Shown here: in pieces, positions 23,431-32,672 of the stretch
Layout: every line of letters begins with the position of its first letter
Position numbering within the stretch: the stretch's first letter is position 1
NCBI RefSeq assembly: GCF_009674665.1
Contig: NZ_WKJD01000016.1
Location: 310,001-374,000 of the forward strand
DNA: 64,000 nucleotides
Direction: 5' to 3'
Source of the DNA: Agromyces kandeliae
Lineage (GTDB): Bacteria; Actinomycetota; Actinomycetes; Actinomycetales; Microbacteriaceae
The notes under the pieces: model-generated
Databases searched by the model: none
The model's input: the letters and a program-made list of their open reading frames with translations, nothing else
Told to the model about the DNA's origin: nothing
Position numbers and translations under genes: made by a program

Positions 23431-25758
23431 TCACGCGGTCTCGATTTCCCGCGCCGGTGCGGTCGCGGTGGTGGTGGCGCGCGAGGCGCCGGTGGTCCGC
23501 GAGCGGAAGGTCCGCAGGCGGAGGCTGTTGCTGACGACGAAGACGCTGGAGAACGCCATCGCGGCGCCGGCGAGCATCGGGTTCAGCAGGCCGAGCGAGG
23601 CCAGCGGGATCGCGGCCACGTTGTAGGCGAACGCCCAGAAGAGGTTCGTCTTGATCGTCCCGAGGGTCCGGCGCGACAACCGGATGGCGTCGCCCACCGC
23701 TCGGAGGTCGCCGCGGACGAGCGTGATGTCGGCGGCCTCGATGGCCGCGTCGGTGCCGGTGCCCATCGCCAGGCCGAGGTCGGCCCGCGCGAGCGCCGCG
23801 GCATCGTTCACGCCGTCCCCGACCATCGCGACGACCTTTCCCGACGCCTGCAGGTCTCGGACGACGCCGACCTTCTCGGCCGGGAGGACATCGGCGATGA
23901 CCTCGTCGATGCCGACCTCGTCGGCGACGTGCCGTGCGACCGTGGCGTTGTCGCCGGTGAGCAGCACCGGCGTGAGGCCCAGGCGGCGAAGGGCCGCGAT
24001 CGCCTCTCGGCTGGTGTCCTTCACGCGGTCGGCGACGACGAGCACGCCGCGCGCGGCGCCGTCCCACCCGGCCAGCACGGCCGTCTGCCCGGCGGACTCG
24101 GCATCCAGCTTCGCCGCACGCAGGTCCTCGGGGACCTCGATCGCCCACTCGTCGAGCAGCGATTCCCTGCCGACGACGGCCAGGTGGCCGTCGACGATGC
24201 CGTGGACGCCCCGACCCTCGTGGTTCTCGAACGACTCCACGCTGCCGAGCTCCCCGATCCGGGCGGTGGCACCTGCGGCGATCGCCTGCGCGATCGGGTG
24301 CTCCGACGCATCCTCGAGGGCCCCGGCGATGCGGAGCACCTCGGCCTCGGTCTCCCCTGCCGCCGCGTGCACGGCGAGCAGCGTCATCCGACCGGTCGTC
24401 ACGGTTCCGGTCTTGTCGAGCACCACGGTGTCGACCTTCCGCGTCGACTCGAGGACCTCGGGTCCCTTGATCAGGATGCCGAGCTGCGCACCGCGGCCCG
24501 TGCCGACGAGCAGCGCCGTCGGGGTGGCGAGGCCCAGCGCGCAGGGGCAGGCGATGATCAGCACGGCGACGGCCGCGGTGAATGCGGCGGCGACGGGGAA
24601 CCCCGCTCCCAGCCAGACGCCGAGCGTGCCGGCGGTGAGGGCGAGCACGATCGGGACGAAGACCCCGGAGATCCGGTCGGCCAAGCGCTGGACCTGCGCC
24701 TTCCCGGACTGGGCGTCCTCGACGAGCTTCGCCATCTGCGCGAGCTGGGTGTCGGCGCCGACGCGCGTCGCACGCACGACGAGCCTGCCCCCGGCGTTGA
24801 CGGTCGCGCCGACGACCGGGTCGCCGACGGTCACCTCGACCGGAACCGACTCTCCGGTGAGCATCGACTGGTCGATCGCACTGCGGCCCTCGACGACCAC
24901 GCCGTCGGTCGCGATCTTCTCGCCCGGGCGCACGACGAACTCGTCGCCGACGCTGAGCTGCTCGATCGGGATGCGCTCCTCGCGGCGGTCCCTCGGCACG
25001 GCGACATCCTTCGCGCCGAGCTGGAGCAGGGCGCGCAGCGCGGCGCCGGCTGTGCGCTTCGATCGCTTCTCGAAGTAGCGACCGGCCAGGACGAACATGG
25101 TCACGCCCGCGGCCACCTCGAGGTAGATGTTCGCGGCGCCGTCGGTGGGAGCCACGGTCAGTTCGAACGGATGGGTCATGCCGGGCGTGCCCGCGGTGCC
25201 GAGGAACAGCGCGTAGACCGACCAGAGCAACGCGGCGGATGTCCCGACCGACACGAGCGTGTCCATCGTCGCGGCGCCGTGGCGCAGGTTCACCAGCGCG
25301 GCCCGATGGAACGGCCACGCGGCCCAGACGATGACCGGCGCGGCGAGCGCGAGCGAGAGCCACTGCCAGAACGGGAACTGGAGCACCGGGATCATCGCCA
25401 TGAGGATGACCGGAACGGACAGTACGACCGAGCCGATCAGCCGATGCCGGAGCGTCCGCAGCTCGCCGTCCCCGGCATCACCCGCGCCCAGCTCGCCCGA
25501 GGCCTCCGCCGTCGGCGGGGCCGGGGCCTCGGCGGTGTAGCCGGTCTTCCGGATCTCCGCGATCACGGCGTCGGTGGTGAGCCCGTGCGGAACCTCGACG
25601 CGGGCCTTCTCGGTGGCGTAGTTGACGGTGGCCGTCACGCCGTCGAGCTTGTTCAGCTTCCGCTCGATCCGCATCGCACATGACGCGCAGGTCATCCCGC
25701 CGATGTCCAGTTCGACGACCTCGGTCGGCGGCGGTGTCTTCAGGGCGCTCTCGTTCAT
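23431..25758 (-). CDS. copA: Cu(I)-exporting P1B-1-type ATPase CopA
   Basis: A 775-residue membrane pump. One N-terminal HMA domain has GMTCASC (Cys24, Cys27). Further features are the actuator TGES (301-304), the transmembrane copper site CPC (404-406), phosphorylation site DKTGT (Asp448), the nucleotide-domain His-Pro in SEHPIAQA, and hinge GDGVND. This is the usual length for CopA with a single HMA domain. It moves Cu(I) out of the cytoplasm. The ATG at 25758 has a strong GGAGGAAGGA site, so the upstream TTG at 25788 is rejected. Cotranscribed with the secreted protein and CopZ, under the CsoR-type dyad at 27053. Confidence 0.96.
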   Translation of the reverse strand: MNESALKTPPPTEVVELDIGGMTCASCAMRIERKLNKLDGVTATVNYATEKARVEVPHGLTTDAVIAEIRKTGYTAEAPAPPTAEASGELGAGDAGDGELRTLRHRLIGSVVLSVPVILMAMIPVLQFPFWQWLSLALAAPVIVWAAWPFHRAALVNLRHGAATMDTLVSVGTSAALLWSVYALFLGTAGTPGMTHPFELTVAPTDGAANIYLEVAAGVTMFVLAGRYFEKRSKRTAGAALRALLQLGAKDVAVPRDRREERIPIEQLSVGDEFVVRPGEKIATDGVVVEGRSAIDQSMLTGESVPVEVTVGDPVVGATVNAGGRLVVRATRVGADTQLAQMAKLVEDAQSGKAQVQRLADRISGVFVPIVLALTAGTLGVWLGAGFPVAAAFTAAVAVLIIACPCALGLATPTALLVGTGRGAQLGILIKGPEVLESTRKVDTVVLDKTGTVTTGRMTLLAVHAAAGETEAEVLRIAGALEDASEHPIAQAIAAGATARIGELGSVESFENHEGRGVHGIVDGHLAVVGRESLLDEWAIEVPEDLRAAKLDAESAGQTAVLAGWDGAARGVLVVADRVKDTSREAIAALRRLGLTPVLLTGDNATVARHVADEVGIDEVIADVLPAEKVGVVRDLQASGKVVAMVGDGVNDAAALARADLGLAMGTGTDAAIEAADITLVRGDLRAVGDAIRLSRRTLGTIKTNLFWAFAYNVAAIPLASLGLLNPMLAGAAMAFSSVFVVSNSLRLRTFRSRTTGASRATTTATAPAREIETA

Positions 25759-25784
25759 CGGAGTTCCTTCCTCCTCGGTCCTGC

Positions 25785-26810
25785 TCAATGGCCTGCGGCG
25801 TGGTCGCCGCTCTCGGCGTGGTCACCGCTCTCGGCGTGGTCGCCGCTCTCGGCGTGGGGTTCCGCCTCCGCCTCGCCGGGTGTCGCGACCACGGTGAATG
25901 CTGCGGTGTGCACCTGCCCGGCGACCCGGAAGTCGACGTAGACCAGGTAGTCACCCGCCGTCGGCGGGGTGGCTGCGAACCGGATGACCGGTCCGAGGTC
26001 GGTCGTGCCGACGGTGTCGGCCTCGTCGAGGGGGTGCGCGTGGAGGTACCCGAGGTCGCCGACGCGGAGCATGACGAGGTGCCCCGCTGCGCCGAGGTAC
26101 GGCTCGATCGCAGTGACGGGTCTGCCGTCCTGTCGGACCGTGAACTCGAGTTCGGCCTCGGTGCCCGCAACGGGATCCCTCGAGAGCTCGACGGTGTAGG
26201 GCCCGGCCTGCACGACCCGCTCGCCGGCCGCCGGCGCATCCGTGGCCGTCAGGGGCCCGTTGACGGTCGTAGTCGTGGTGAGGGTGAGCGTGCGGTCGTG
26301 CCCGGCGGGCCGGAAGTCGGCGAAGAGTCGATACCCTCCCGCGGCGTCCCAGTCCCACGGGATGCTCCAGACGCCGTCCGCGCCCAGTTCGGGATGCACG
26401 TGACGGAACTGCGCGCCGTCGGAGCGCACCACGATCAGGTGCAGGGGCCGCTCATGGGTGAGGTCGAAGTCCGTCACCGGGTCGTCGTGGACATCGAGGA
26501 TCCGGAAGCCGAGTTCGCCGGGGTCGCCCGTCTCGCCCGGTGCATGCAGGCCGTCGAGGCGGTAGCCGTCGGCGTCGAGGGAGAGCCCGGGCACCTCGTC
26601 GGGACCCGGGTGCGAGTCCGACTCGGACGCCTCGTCTTCGGCCGACCCGTGGGGTCCGTCATGCTCGGCCCGCTGCGCCCATGCGCTGACGGTGCCCGAG
26701 GGCACGACGACCGGACCGACGGCGACGGCGAGGCCGAAGACGCCGGCGAGACCGGCTCCGAAGAGCCCGAGCCGGAGCGCGGGGCTCAGCTCACCGCCGC
26801 TGCGCGACAT
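25785..26810 (-). CDS. Secreted or membrane-anchored copper-region protein with His-rich repeat tail
   Basis: A 341-residue protein with one hydrophobic N-terminal segment (about 12-36), acting as signal or anchor. The outer part is beta-rich and holds many His residues ([28 protein letters not shown]), as in the heavy-metal-binding domain proteins of copper clusters. The C-terminus is a perfect short tandem repeat, HAESGD three times, then HAAGH, which adds likely copper ligands. Gene order CopZ-this-CopA implies a role in holding or passing copper outside the membrane. It overlaps the CopZ gene by 20 bases. Confidence 0.75.
   Translation of the reverse strand: MSRSGGELSPALRLGLFGAGLAGVFGLAVAVGPVVVPSGTVSAWAQRAEHDGPHGSAEDEASESDSHPGPDEVPGLSLDADGYRLDGLHAPGETGDPGELGFRILDVHDDPVTDFDLTHERPLHLIVVRSDGAQFRHVHPELGADGVWSIPWDWDAAGGYRLFADFRPAGHDRTLTLTTTTTVNGPLTATDAPAAGERVVQAGPYTVELSRDPVAGTEAELEFTVRQDGRPVTAIEPYLGAAGHLVMLRVGDLGYLHAHPLDEADTVGTTDLGPVIRFAATPPTAGDYLVYVDFRVAGQVHTAAFTVVATPGEAEAEPHAESGDHAESGDHAESGDHAAGH
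25800..25855. repeat. Tandem 18-bp repeat encoding HAESGD
   Basis: Three near-identical 18-bp units, one differing by a single synonymous base, encode three HAESGD blocks at the end of the secreted protein. A minisatellite like this can vary in copy number by slippage. Confidence 0.8.
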
Positions 26811-27000
26811 AGCCGGCCTCCTGCACGGCGTCGAGCACGGCCTGGTCGTCGAGGTCTGCGTCGGAGCCCACGACGAGACGGCCGGTCACGGCGGACACGT
26901 CGACGCTCGTCACGCCTGCGATCTCGGAGACCTCCTCGCGGATGGAGAGTTCGCAGTGTCCGCAGGTCATCCCGGTCACCTGGTACTCGAATATGGTCAT
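26791..27000 (-). CDS. copZ: Copper chaperone CopZ (HMA-domain protein)
   Basis: A 69-residue stand-alone HMA domain with the metal motif GMTCGHC, where the two Cys bind Cu(I). The beta-alpha-beta-beta-alpha-beta pattern is complete ([24 protein letters not shown]). It carries copper in the cytoplasm to the HMA domain of CopA and to CsoR. First gene of the minus-strand copper operon, with an AAAGGA ribosome site. The CsoR-type dyad lies ~55 bp upstream and is shared with the divergent oxidoreductase. Confidence 0.95.
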   Translation of the reverse strand: MTIFEYQVTGMTCGHCELSIREEVSEIAGVTSVDVSAVTGRLVVGSDADLDDQAVLDAVQEAGYVAQRR

Positions 27001-27052
27001 CGCCTCATCCTTTCAATAGGGGGGTGGGGTATGCGGTATGATCGACAACCAT

Positions 27053-27069
27053 ATACCCCACTGGGGTAT
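27053..27069. promoter_or_regulatory. CsoR-type operator 1 (copZ / oxidoreductase divergent promoter)
   Basis: ATACCCC-ACT-GGGGTAT, a perfect 7+7 dyad. An additional half site GGGGTAT lies at 27026-27032. A TATGAT -10 candidate for the plus-strand gene is at 27037-27042, so the dyad would sit at the start of that transcript. CsoR proteins are known to bind GC-tract dyads of this kind. Confidence 0.8.
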
Positions 27070-27088
27070 TCCGCACCGGGAGGTCGTC

Positions 27089-28258
27089 ATGTCGTCAGAA
27101 CACGCGCTGATCGTCGGAGCCGGCGCCGCCGGCTGGTCCGCAGCAGACACGCTCGTGCGATCGGGCTGGCCGGGGCCGGTGACGATCGTCGACCCGACCG
27201 GCCCGACCAACCGGACGCTGGTCAACAAGGGCGTGCTGATCGGCCTGCTCGGCCCCGAGCAGCTCGGGCGACCGATCCCGGCCGGCACCGAGCTCCTGGA
27301 GGACGAGGTGGCGGCCGTGCAGGCCGACGGCATGGTTCACCTCCGTTCGGGCGATCGCGTCGCACCCACCGCGGTCGTGATCGCGACCGGCAGCGCGCCG
27401 CGGCGACACTCGTTCAGCCCGGACGGGGACGCCGGGGCGGAGCGGATCCTGCCACTGCACTCGATCGAGGATGCGGAGCGGATCCGCAGCCTGCTGCCCT
27501 CGAGCGGCGGTCGCGTCGCCGTGCTCGGCGCCGGCCTGATCGGATCCGAGACCGCGTCGCTGCTCGCCGACTCCGGAGTCGACGTGACCCTGCTCGCCCG
27601 GTCACCCCTCCCCCTGCGCGACCAGCTCGGCCCGACGGTCGCATCGGACCTGCTCCGCCGGCATCGCGATCGAATCCGGATCCGGACCGGCCGAGACGTC
27701 GCCCGCGCCACGACGCGATCCGACATCGTCGTCGTCGAGCTCGCCGACGGCGAGACCGTCGAGGCCGACGTGGCGATCGTCGCGCACGGAACGCTCGCCC
27801 GTCGACCGTCGGTCGGGGCGCGGACCGGCGACCTCACCGTCGATGCCCGGCTGAGGACCGGACTCCGCGGGGTCTACGCCGCGGGCGGCGTCGCGTCGAT
27901 CCTGTCCCACGGCACGGCCGTGCGAGTCGACCACTGGGACGACGCGGCGGCGCAGGGGGCGCACGCCGCCCGTTCGATCCTCCACGACCTCCTGGGCGCC
28001 GCCGATCCCGGCGAGTACCGATTCGAGTCGGGGTACTCCGCTCGCATCCACGGCGGGACGCTGACCGCGTGGGGGGTCGCCACCCGTGCCACCCAGTGGT
28101 CTCGTCACGACTCTGACGAGGTCGTGGGCGTCGGCCGCCATTTCGGGCAGGTCACCGCCGTCGCGGGCATCGATGCCGCCGGAACGGTGCGCAGCATCGC
28201 GGAGTCGGCACGTCGAGACCTGCGCGAACCGTTGCGTCAGTACCCCATAGGGGTATAA
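27089..28258 (+). CDS. FAD-dependent pyridine-nucleotide oxidoreductase (ferredoxin-reductase-like)
   Basis: A 389-residue two-dinucleotide-fold flavoprotein: FAD motif IVGAGAAGWSAADTL (near the N-terminus), ATGSAPRR, NAD motif VLGAGLIGSETASLLADSG, and GVYAAGGVASIL, followed by RVDHWDDAAAQG. In most relatives the last FAD motif reads GDVA, with Asp contacting the ribityl chain; here it is GG, which may weaken or change FAD binding. ATG 27089 is chosen for its GGGAGG site. Sharing CsoR-type control, it may reduce copper or protect against copper-driven oxidation, by inference. Its last codons contain the next promoter and operator. Confidence 0.8.
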   Translation: MSSEHALIVGAGAAGWSAADTLVRSGWPGPVTIVDPTGPTNRTLVNKGVLIGLLGPEQLGRPIPAGTELLEDEVAAVQADGMVHLRSGDRVAPTAVVIATGSAPRRHSFSPDGDAGAERILPLHSIEDAERIRSLLPSSGGRVAVLGAGLIGSETASLLADSGVDVTLLARSPLPLRDQLGPTVASDLLRRHRDRIRIRTGRDVARATTRSDIVVVELADGETVEADVAIVAHGTLARRPSVGARTGDLTVDARLRTGLRGVYAAGGVASILSHGTAVRVDHWDDAAAQGAHAARSILHDLLGAADPGEYRFESGYSARIHGGTLTAWGVATRATQWSRHDSDEVVGVGRHFGQVTAVAGIDAAGTVRSIAESARRDLREPLRQYPIGV

Positions 28259-28259
28259 T
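28232..28259 (+). promoter_or_regulatory. Promoter of copB-csoR with embedded CsoR-type operator 2
   Basis: TTGCGT at 28232-28237 and a perfect TATAAT at 28254-28259 are 16 bp apart. The dyad TACCCC-ATA-GGGGTA (28241-28255) fills the spacer and runs into the -10. The stop codon TAA of the oxidoreductase is inside the -10 box. Confidence 0.85.
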
Positions 28260-28322
28260 CGCTCTCGTCGGCGCCGACGAACGGCGATCGCCGTTCGCTT
28301 GACGACGCGGGAGGGCGAGACG

Positions 28323-30557
28323 ATGGACGAGCGCGCACGCAGCGACACGGACCAGACCGTACGGGTCGGGCACGAGCATCACGATCACGCCGACCACGCC
28401 GCACACGCCGGGTCGACGGGCGCGGGCCCCTCGATGCAGCAGCACGAGGAGCACGGCGGTCACGGCGAGCACTCCGAGCACGGCGGCCACGGCGGCCATG
28501 CCGGCCATGAAGGGCACGGCGGCCACGCCGGCCACGGCGATCACGTCGGGCAGTTCCGCAGGCTGTTCTGGATCAACCTCGTGCTCGCCGTACCGGTCGT
28601 CGCCTTCTCCCCCATGTTCGCGATGCTCCTCGGCTACGAACTGCCCGCCGGAGCGTGGGCCGCCTGGATCTCGCCGGTCCTCGGCACCGTCATGTACGTC
28701 TGGGGCGGACGCCCGTTCCTGACCGGCGCGGTGAGCGAACTCCGGGCACTCAAGCCCGGCATGATGCTCCTCATCGGCCTCGCAATCACCGTGGCGTTCC
28801 TCGCCAGCTGGGGCGCGACCATCGGACTGCTCGACCACGAGCTGGACTTCTGGTGGGAACTCGGCCTGCTGATCGTGATCATGCTGCTCGGGCACTGGCT
28901 CGAGATGCGCTCGCTCGCGCAGACGACGTCGGCGCTCGACTCGCTCGCCGCACTGCTGCCCGACGAGGCGGAGCGCGTGGAGGGCGACGAGACGGTCACC
29001 GTGGCTCCCGCCGACCTCCGCGTCGGCGACGTCGTCGTCGTCCGCCCGGGCGGACGGGTGCCCGCCGACGGAACGGTCATCGCCGGCACGGCGAGCATGG
29101 ACGAGTCCATGATCACCGGCGAATCGAAGACCGTCCGGCGCAGCGACGGCGACCACGTCGTCGCCGGCACCGTCGCCACCGATTCGGGCATCCGCATCGA
29201 GGTCGACGCGGTTGGCGACGACACGGCGCTGGCGGGCATCCGTCGGCTGGTCGAGGACGCCCAGAACTCCTCGTCGCGCGCGCAGCGCATCGCCGACCGG
29301 GCGGCCGCGTGGCTGTTCTGGTTCGCACTCGGCGCGGCCGTGATCACCGCGGCGGTCTGGAGCATGATCGGACTCCCGGACGAGGCGGTCGTGCGCACGA
29401 TCACCGTCCTCGTGATCGCGTGCCCGCACGCCCTGGGCCTCGCGATCCCCCTGGTGGTCTCGATCGCGACCGAGCGCGCCGCCCGCGGCGGCGTGCTGAT
29501 CAAGGACCGCCTGGCGCTCGAGAGCATGCGCACGGTGACCAGCGTCCTCTTCGACAAGACCGGCACGCTCACCAAGGGCCAGCCGACCGTCGTCGCCGTC
29601 GAGACCGTGCCAGGACGAGACGCCGACGACGTCCTGGCGCTCGCGGCGGCAGCCGAGACCGACTCCGAGCATCCCCTCGCACGTGCGATCGTCGAGTCGG
29701 CGACGCAACGGGGCCTGCAGATCGCCGCAGCGACGGGATTCGAGTCCGCACCCGCGGTGGGCGTGACGGCGACCGTCGACGGCGCCACGATCCGCGTCGG
29801 CGGTCCGCACCTGCTCGCCGAGGAGGGCGAAGACGAGCTCCCGATCGCGGAGGACTGGCGCGAGCACGGCGCGATCATCCTGCACGTGGTCGAGGACGGC
29901 ACGGTGATCGGCGCGCTCGAGCTCGCCGACGCGATCCGCGACGAGTCCCGTGAGGCGGTCGACGCGCTGCACGAGCTCGACATCGAAGTGGTCATGATCA
30001 CCGGCGACGCCGATGCGGTGGCCCGGTCCGTGGCATCCGACCTCGGCATCGACCGCTACTTCGCGGGCGTCCGCCCCGAGGACAAGTCCGCGAAGGTCCA
30101 GGAACTGCAGCGCGAGGGACGCAGGGTGGCGATGGTGGGCGACGGCGTCAACGACGCCCCCGCGCTCGCCCAGGCCGATGTCGGCATCGCGATCGGCGCG
30201 GGCACGGATGTCGCGATCGCCTCCGCCGGCGTCATCCTCGCCAGCGACGACCCGCGTTCCGTGCTCTCGGTCATCGAACTGTCGCGGGCGACCTATCGCA
30301 AGATGAAGCAGAACCTGTGGTGGGCCGCCGGATACAACCTCATCTCGGTGCCGCTGGCCGCCGGCGTGCTCGCCCCGATCGGGTTCGTCCTGCCCATGTC
30401 GGTCGGCGCCATCCTGATGTCGCTCTCGACGATCATCGTCGCCGGGAACGCGCAGCTCCTCCGCCGACTCGACCTGCGCCCCGAGAGCAGCACCCGCGCG
30501 ATCATCGGGGATCGGGTCGGCCGGAGCACCCCCGAACCGGCCCCGTCCCGGCGATAG
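28323..30557 (+). CDS. copB: Copper P1B-3-type ATPase CopB
   Basis: A 744-residue pump. The N-terminal 75 residues are a His-rich tail (HEHHDHADHAAH and HGGHAGHEGH) in place of an HMA domain. The membrane metal site is CPH (367-369) rather than CPC, the sign of P1B-3 enzymes that prefer Cu(II) or Ag(I). TGES (265-268), DKTGT (Asp411), SEHPLARA and GDGVNDAP complete the machinery. ATG 28323 follows GGGAGGG. It complements CopA, so the block exports copper through two different pumps. The csoR gene follows after 18 bp. Confidence 0.94.
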   Translation: MDERARSDTDQTVRVGHEHHDHADHAAHAGSTGAGPSMQQHEEHGGHGEHSEHGGHGGHAGHEGHGGHAGHGDHVGQFRRLFWINLVLAVPVVAFSPMFAMLLGYELPAGAWAAWISPVLGTVMYVWGGRPFLTGAVSELRALKPGMMLLIGLAITVAFLASWGATIGLLDHELDFWWELGLLIVIMLLGHWLEMRSLAQTTSALDSLAALLPDEAERVEGDETVTVAPADLRVGDVVVVRPGGRVPADGTVIAGTASMDESMITGESKTVRRSDGDHVVAGTVATDSGIRIEVDAVGDDTALAGIRRLVEDAQNSSSRAQRIADRAAAWLFWFALGAAVITAAVWSMIGLPDEAVVRTITVLVIACPHALGLAIPLVVSIATERAARGGVLIKDRLALESMRTVTSVLFDKTGTLTKGQPTVVAVETVPGRDADDVLALAAAAETDSEHPLARAIVESATQRGLQIAAATGFESAPAVGVTATVDGATIRVGGPHLLAEEGEDELPIAEDWREHGAIILHVVEDGTVIGALELADAIRDESREAVDALHELDIEVVMITGDADAVARSVASDLGIDRYFAGVRPEDKSAKVQELQREGRRVAMVGDGVNDAPALAQADVGIAIGAGTDVAIASAGVILASDDPRSVLSVIELSRATYRKMKQNLWWAAGYNLISVPLAAGVLAPIGFVLPMSVGAILMSLSTIIVAGNAQLLRRLDLRPESSTRAIIGDRVGRSTPEPAPSRR

Positions 30558-30575
30558 CCCGACCGAAGGAGACCC

Positions 30576-30881
30576 ATGACGGACGCAGCCGAGACCGAAC
30601 AGCACGGCTACATCACCGACAAGGCGAAGTACCTCGCACGGCTGCGCCGGATCGAGGGCCAGACCCGCGGCATCCAGCGCATGGTCGACGAGGAGCAGTA
30701 CTGCATCGACATCCTCACGCAGATCTCCGCGCTCACCTCGGCCCTCGAGTCGGTGGCACTGGGCCTGCTGGACGACCACATCACGCACTGCGTCGTCGAC
30801 GCCGCAGTCCGTGGCGGCGACGAGGCCGAGGCGAAGCTCAAGGAGGCATCCGACGCGATCGCGCGCCTGGTGCGTTCCTGA
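30576..30881 (+). CDS. csoR: Copper-sensing repressor CsoR
   Basis: A 101-residue all-helical repressor of the CsoR/RcnR family. The Cu(I) triad is intact: Cys43 (QYCID), His68 and Cys72 (DDHITHC), matching the C-H-C set of mycobacterial CsoR. The DNA-contact helix region RLRRIEGQTRGIQRM is well conserved. Copper binding should release it from the GC-rich dyads found at 27053, 28241, 32493 and 32608. It is cotranscribed with copB, which gives autoregulation, and is followed by a good terminator. Confidence 0.95.
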   Translation: MTDAAETEQHGYITDKAKYLARLRRIEGQTRGIQRMVDEEQYCIDILTQISALTSALESVALGLLDDHITHCVVDAAVRGGDEAEAKLKEASDAIARLVRS

Positions 30882-30981
30882 GCCGGCGCGCGGGGTCGGT
30901 CCGGTCCGCCCACCGAGCCCTCGGCCCCGCGATGCGAGGCCGATCCCGCGCTCGATGCCGATCGGACGACGGAGACACGGA

Positions 30982-31011
30982 GGAGGCGCGGACCGTTCGG
31001 CCCGCGCCTCC
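30982..31011. terminator. Terminator between csoR and MFS gene
   Basis: GGAGGCGCGG pairs perfectly with CCGCGCCTCC around a 10-nt loop, between the convergent csoR and MFS stop codons, and so can serve both. Confidence 0.7.
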
Positions 31012-31026
31012 CGTCGCTGAACGAGG

Positions 31027-32469
31027 TCAGGCACCCACGGGGACCTGCTCGTCCTGGGCGGCGCCAGTGGCGCCCGCCGGCTTCGCTCCGCGGAGCGTCA
31101 CGACGGCGATGAGGCCGCCGACCACGGCGATCGCCGCGGCGCCGATGAACGCGGCGGAGTACCCGTCGGTCAGGGCCACCACGCCGGTGCCGGTCCCGAC
31201 CACGGCCGAGCTGAGCGCCGTGACGGCGGCCAGGCCGACTGCGGACCCGATCTGGTAGCTCGTGTTCACGAGCCCGGAGGCGACACCGGTCTCCTCGGGG
31301 CGGGCCACGCCGATCGCAGTGCCGAGCGAGGGGATGAACGCGAGCGCCATGCCGAACGCGGCGACCAGCGACGCGGGGAGCACGTCCACGACGTAGTTCC
31401 CGTCGGGGCGGACGAAGCCGAGCCAGACGAGCCCGGCCGCGAGGAACGCGAACCCGGCGATGATGAGGGACTTCGCACCGAATCGCGCCAGGAGTCGCGG
31501 GGCGACCGTGGTCATGCCGACCACGATGAGCACGGTCATCGGCAGGAGCGCCGCACCCGCGGCGAATGAGCTCGCTCCGAGGACCTGCTGGAGGTAGAGG
31601 TTCAGGAAGAACCACATCGGCACCCACGCGGCCCCGAGCAGCAACTGCGCCGTGTTGGCGGCGCCGAGCTGCGGCGTGCGGAAGATCCCGAGGCGCAGCA
31701 GCGGCTGCCGGGCCGCACGCTGCACGATGAAGAACAGGCCGAGCAGGATGACGCCTGCCGCCAGTGCGATGAGCACCTCGGCCGAGGCCCATCCGGTCTC
31801 CGGTGCGCGCACGATGCCGTAGACCAGGGCGGCGAGGCCGGCAGTGCCGGTCACGGCGCCGAGCACGTCGACGGAACCGCGCTGGCCGGGAACGCGCGGC
31901 AGCGCGCTCGGTGCGAGGAGGATCACCGCGAGGGCGATCGGGACGGTGACGTAGAACACCCACGGCCAGCTCGTGTACTCGGTGAGCACGCCGCCGAGGA
32001 AGACGCCGGCGGTGCCGCCCAGCGGGGCCGCAGCGCCGTACACCGCGAACGCCTTGGGAAGGTGCGGGGTTCCGCCGAAGAGTGCCATCAGCAGGCTCAG
32101 GGCTGCGGGTGCGATCAGCGCGGCCCCGGCGCCCTGGATCGCGCGGCCGCCGATCTCCATGCCGACGCCCGAAGCGGCACCCGCGAGGATCGACCCGGCG
32201 GCGAGGACGGCCCATCCGGTCAGGAACACCCGCCGTGCGCCGAACAGGTCGGACAACCGACCACCGAGCAGCAGCAGGCCGCCGAAGGCGACCACGTAGG
32301 CGTTGAACACCCAGGAGAGGGACTCCGGCGTGAAGCCGAGCTCCGCCTGCATCTCCGGGAGGGCCACGCCGATGATCGACGTGTCCATGATGACGACGAA
32401 CTGGGCCGCCGCGATGAGCGCGAGGCCCAGCCAGCGGCGCCGTGAAGCGGCCGCGGTTGGTGTGGACAT
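31027..32469 (-). CDS. MFS transporter, DHA2 (14-helix) drug:H+ antiporter type
   Basis: A 480-residue membrane protein with about 14 helices. It has motif C-like GGTAGVFLGGVLTEY, motif A GGRLSDLFGARRVF after helix 2, and motif D1-type DTSIIGVALPEMQ in helix 1, all typical of DHA2 exporters. Two CsoR-type dyads lie in its promoter region, so it is probably induced by copper; the substrate may be a copper-chelating compound or a toxic by-product rather than the ion. It is divergent from a second MFS gene. A ribosome site AGGAG lies a few bases before the ATG at 32469. Confidence 0.85.
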   Translation of the reverse strand: MSTPTAAASRRRWLGLALIAAAQFVVIMDTSIIGVALPEMQAELGFTPESLSWVFNAYVVAFGGLLLLGGRLSDLFGARRVFLTGWAVLAAGSILAGAASGVGMEIGGRAIQGAGAALIAPAALSLLMALFGGTPHLPKAFAVYGAAAPLGGTAGVFLGGVLTEYTSWPWVFYVTVPIALAVILLAPSALPRVPGQRGSVDVLGAVTGTAGLAALVYGIVRAPETGWASAEVLIALAAGVILLGLFFIVQRAARQPLLRLGIFRTPQLGAANTAQLLLGAAWVPMWFFLNLYLQQVLGASSFAAGAALLPMTVLIVVGMTTVAPRLLARFGAKSLIIAGFAFLAAGLVWLGFVRPDGNYVVDVLPASLVAAFGMALAFIPSLGTAIGVARPEETGVASGLVNTSYQIGSAVGLAAVTALSSAVVGTGTGVVALTDGYSAAFIGAAAIAVVGGLIAVVTLRGAKPAGATGAAQDEQVPVGA

Positions 32470-32492
32470 GATCTCTTTCTCCTTCCGGGGTA

Positions 32493-32509
32493 ATACCCCT
32501 GTGGGGTAT
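32493..32509. promoter_or_regulatory. CsoR-type operator 3
   Basis: ATACCCC-TGT-GGGGTAT, a perfect dyad 24 bp upstream of the DHA2 exporter. A weaker dyad, TACCCC-TAT-TGGGTA, follows at 32517-32531. Confidence 0.8.
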
Positions 32510-32516
32510 CAACGTG

Positions 32517-32531
32517 TACCCCTATTGGGTA
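32517..32531. promoter_or_regulatory. Degenerate CsoR-type operator 3b
   Basis: TACCCC-TAT-TGGGTA, one mismatch from a full dyad. Its centre is 23 bp from that of operator 3, about two helical turns, so two tetramers could bind side by side. Confidence 0.6.
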
Positions 32532-32607
32532 TTCCCCGCAATCGCGATGTCCGCGAATCCCAGGCATGCCGCGCCCGAGGGGCGAGGCTCGACCGAGCGA
32601 ATCGGGA

Positions 32608-32624
32608 ATACCCCTATGGGGTAT
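32608..32624. promoter_or_regulatory. CsoR-type operator 4
   Basis: ATACCCC-TAT-GGGGTAT, a perfect dyad 48 bp upstream of the NreB-like MFS gene. Confidence 0.8.
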
Positions 32625-32672
32625 CAGGTTGAAGACGGTATATCCCGACCCGGTCCGTGCAGGAGGACGACC

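Noticed and set aside
25800-25870. Short regularly spaced repeats as a possible CRISPR array
   Set aside because: The 18-bp units are contiguous without spacers and lie in frame within a coding region. No cas genes are present.
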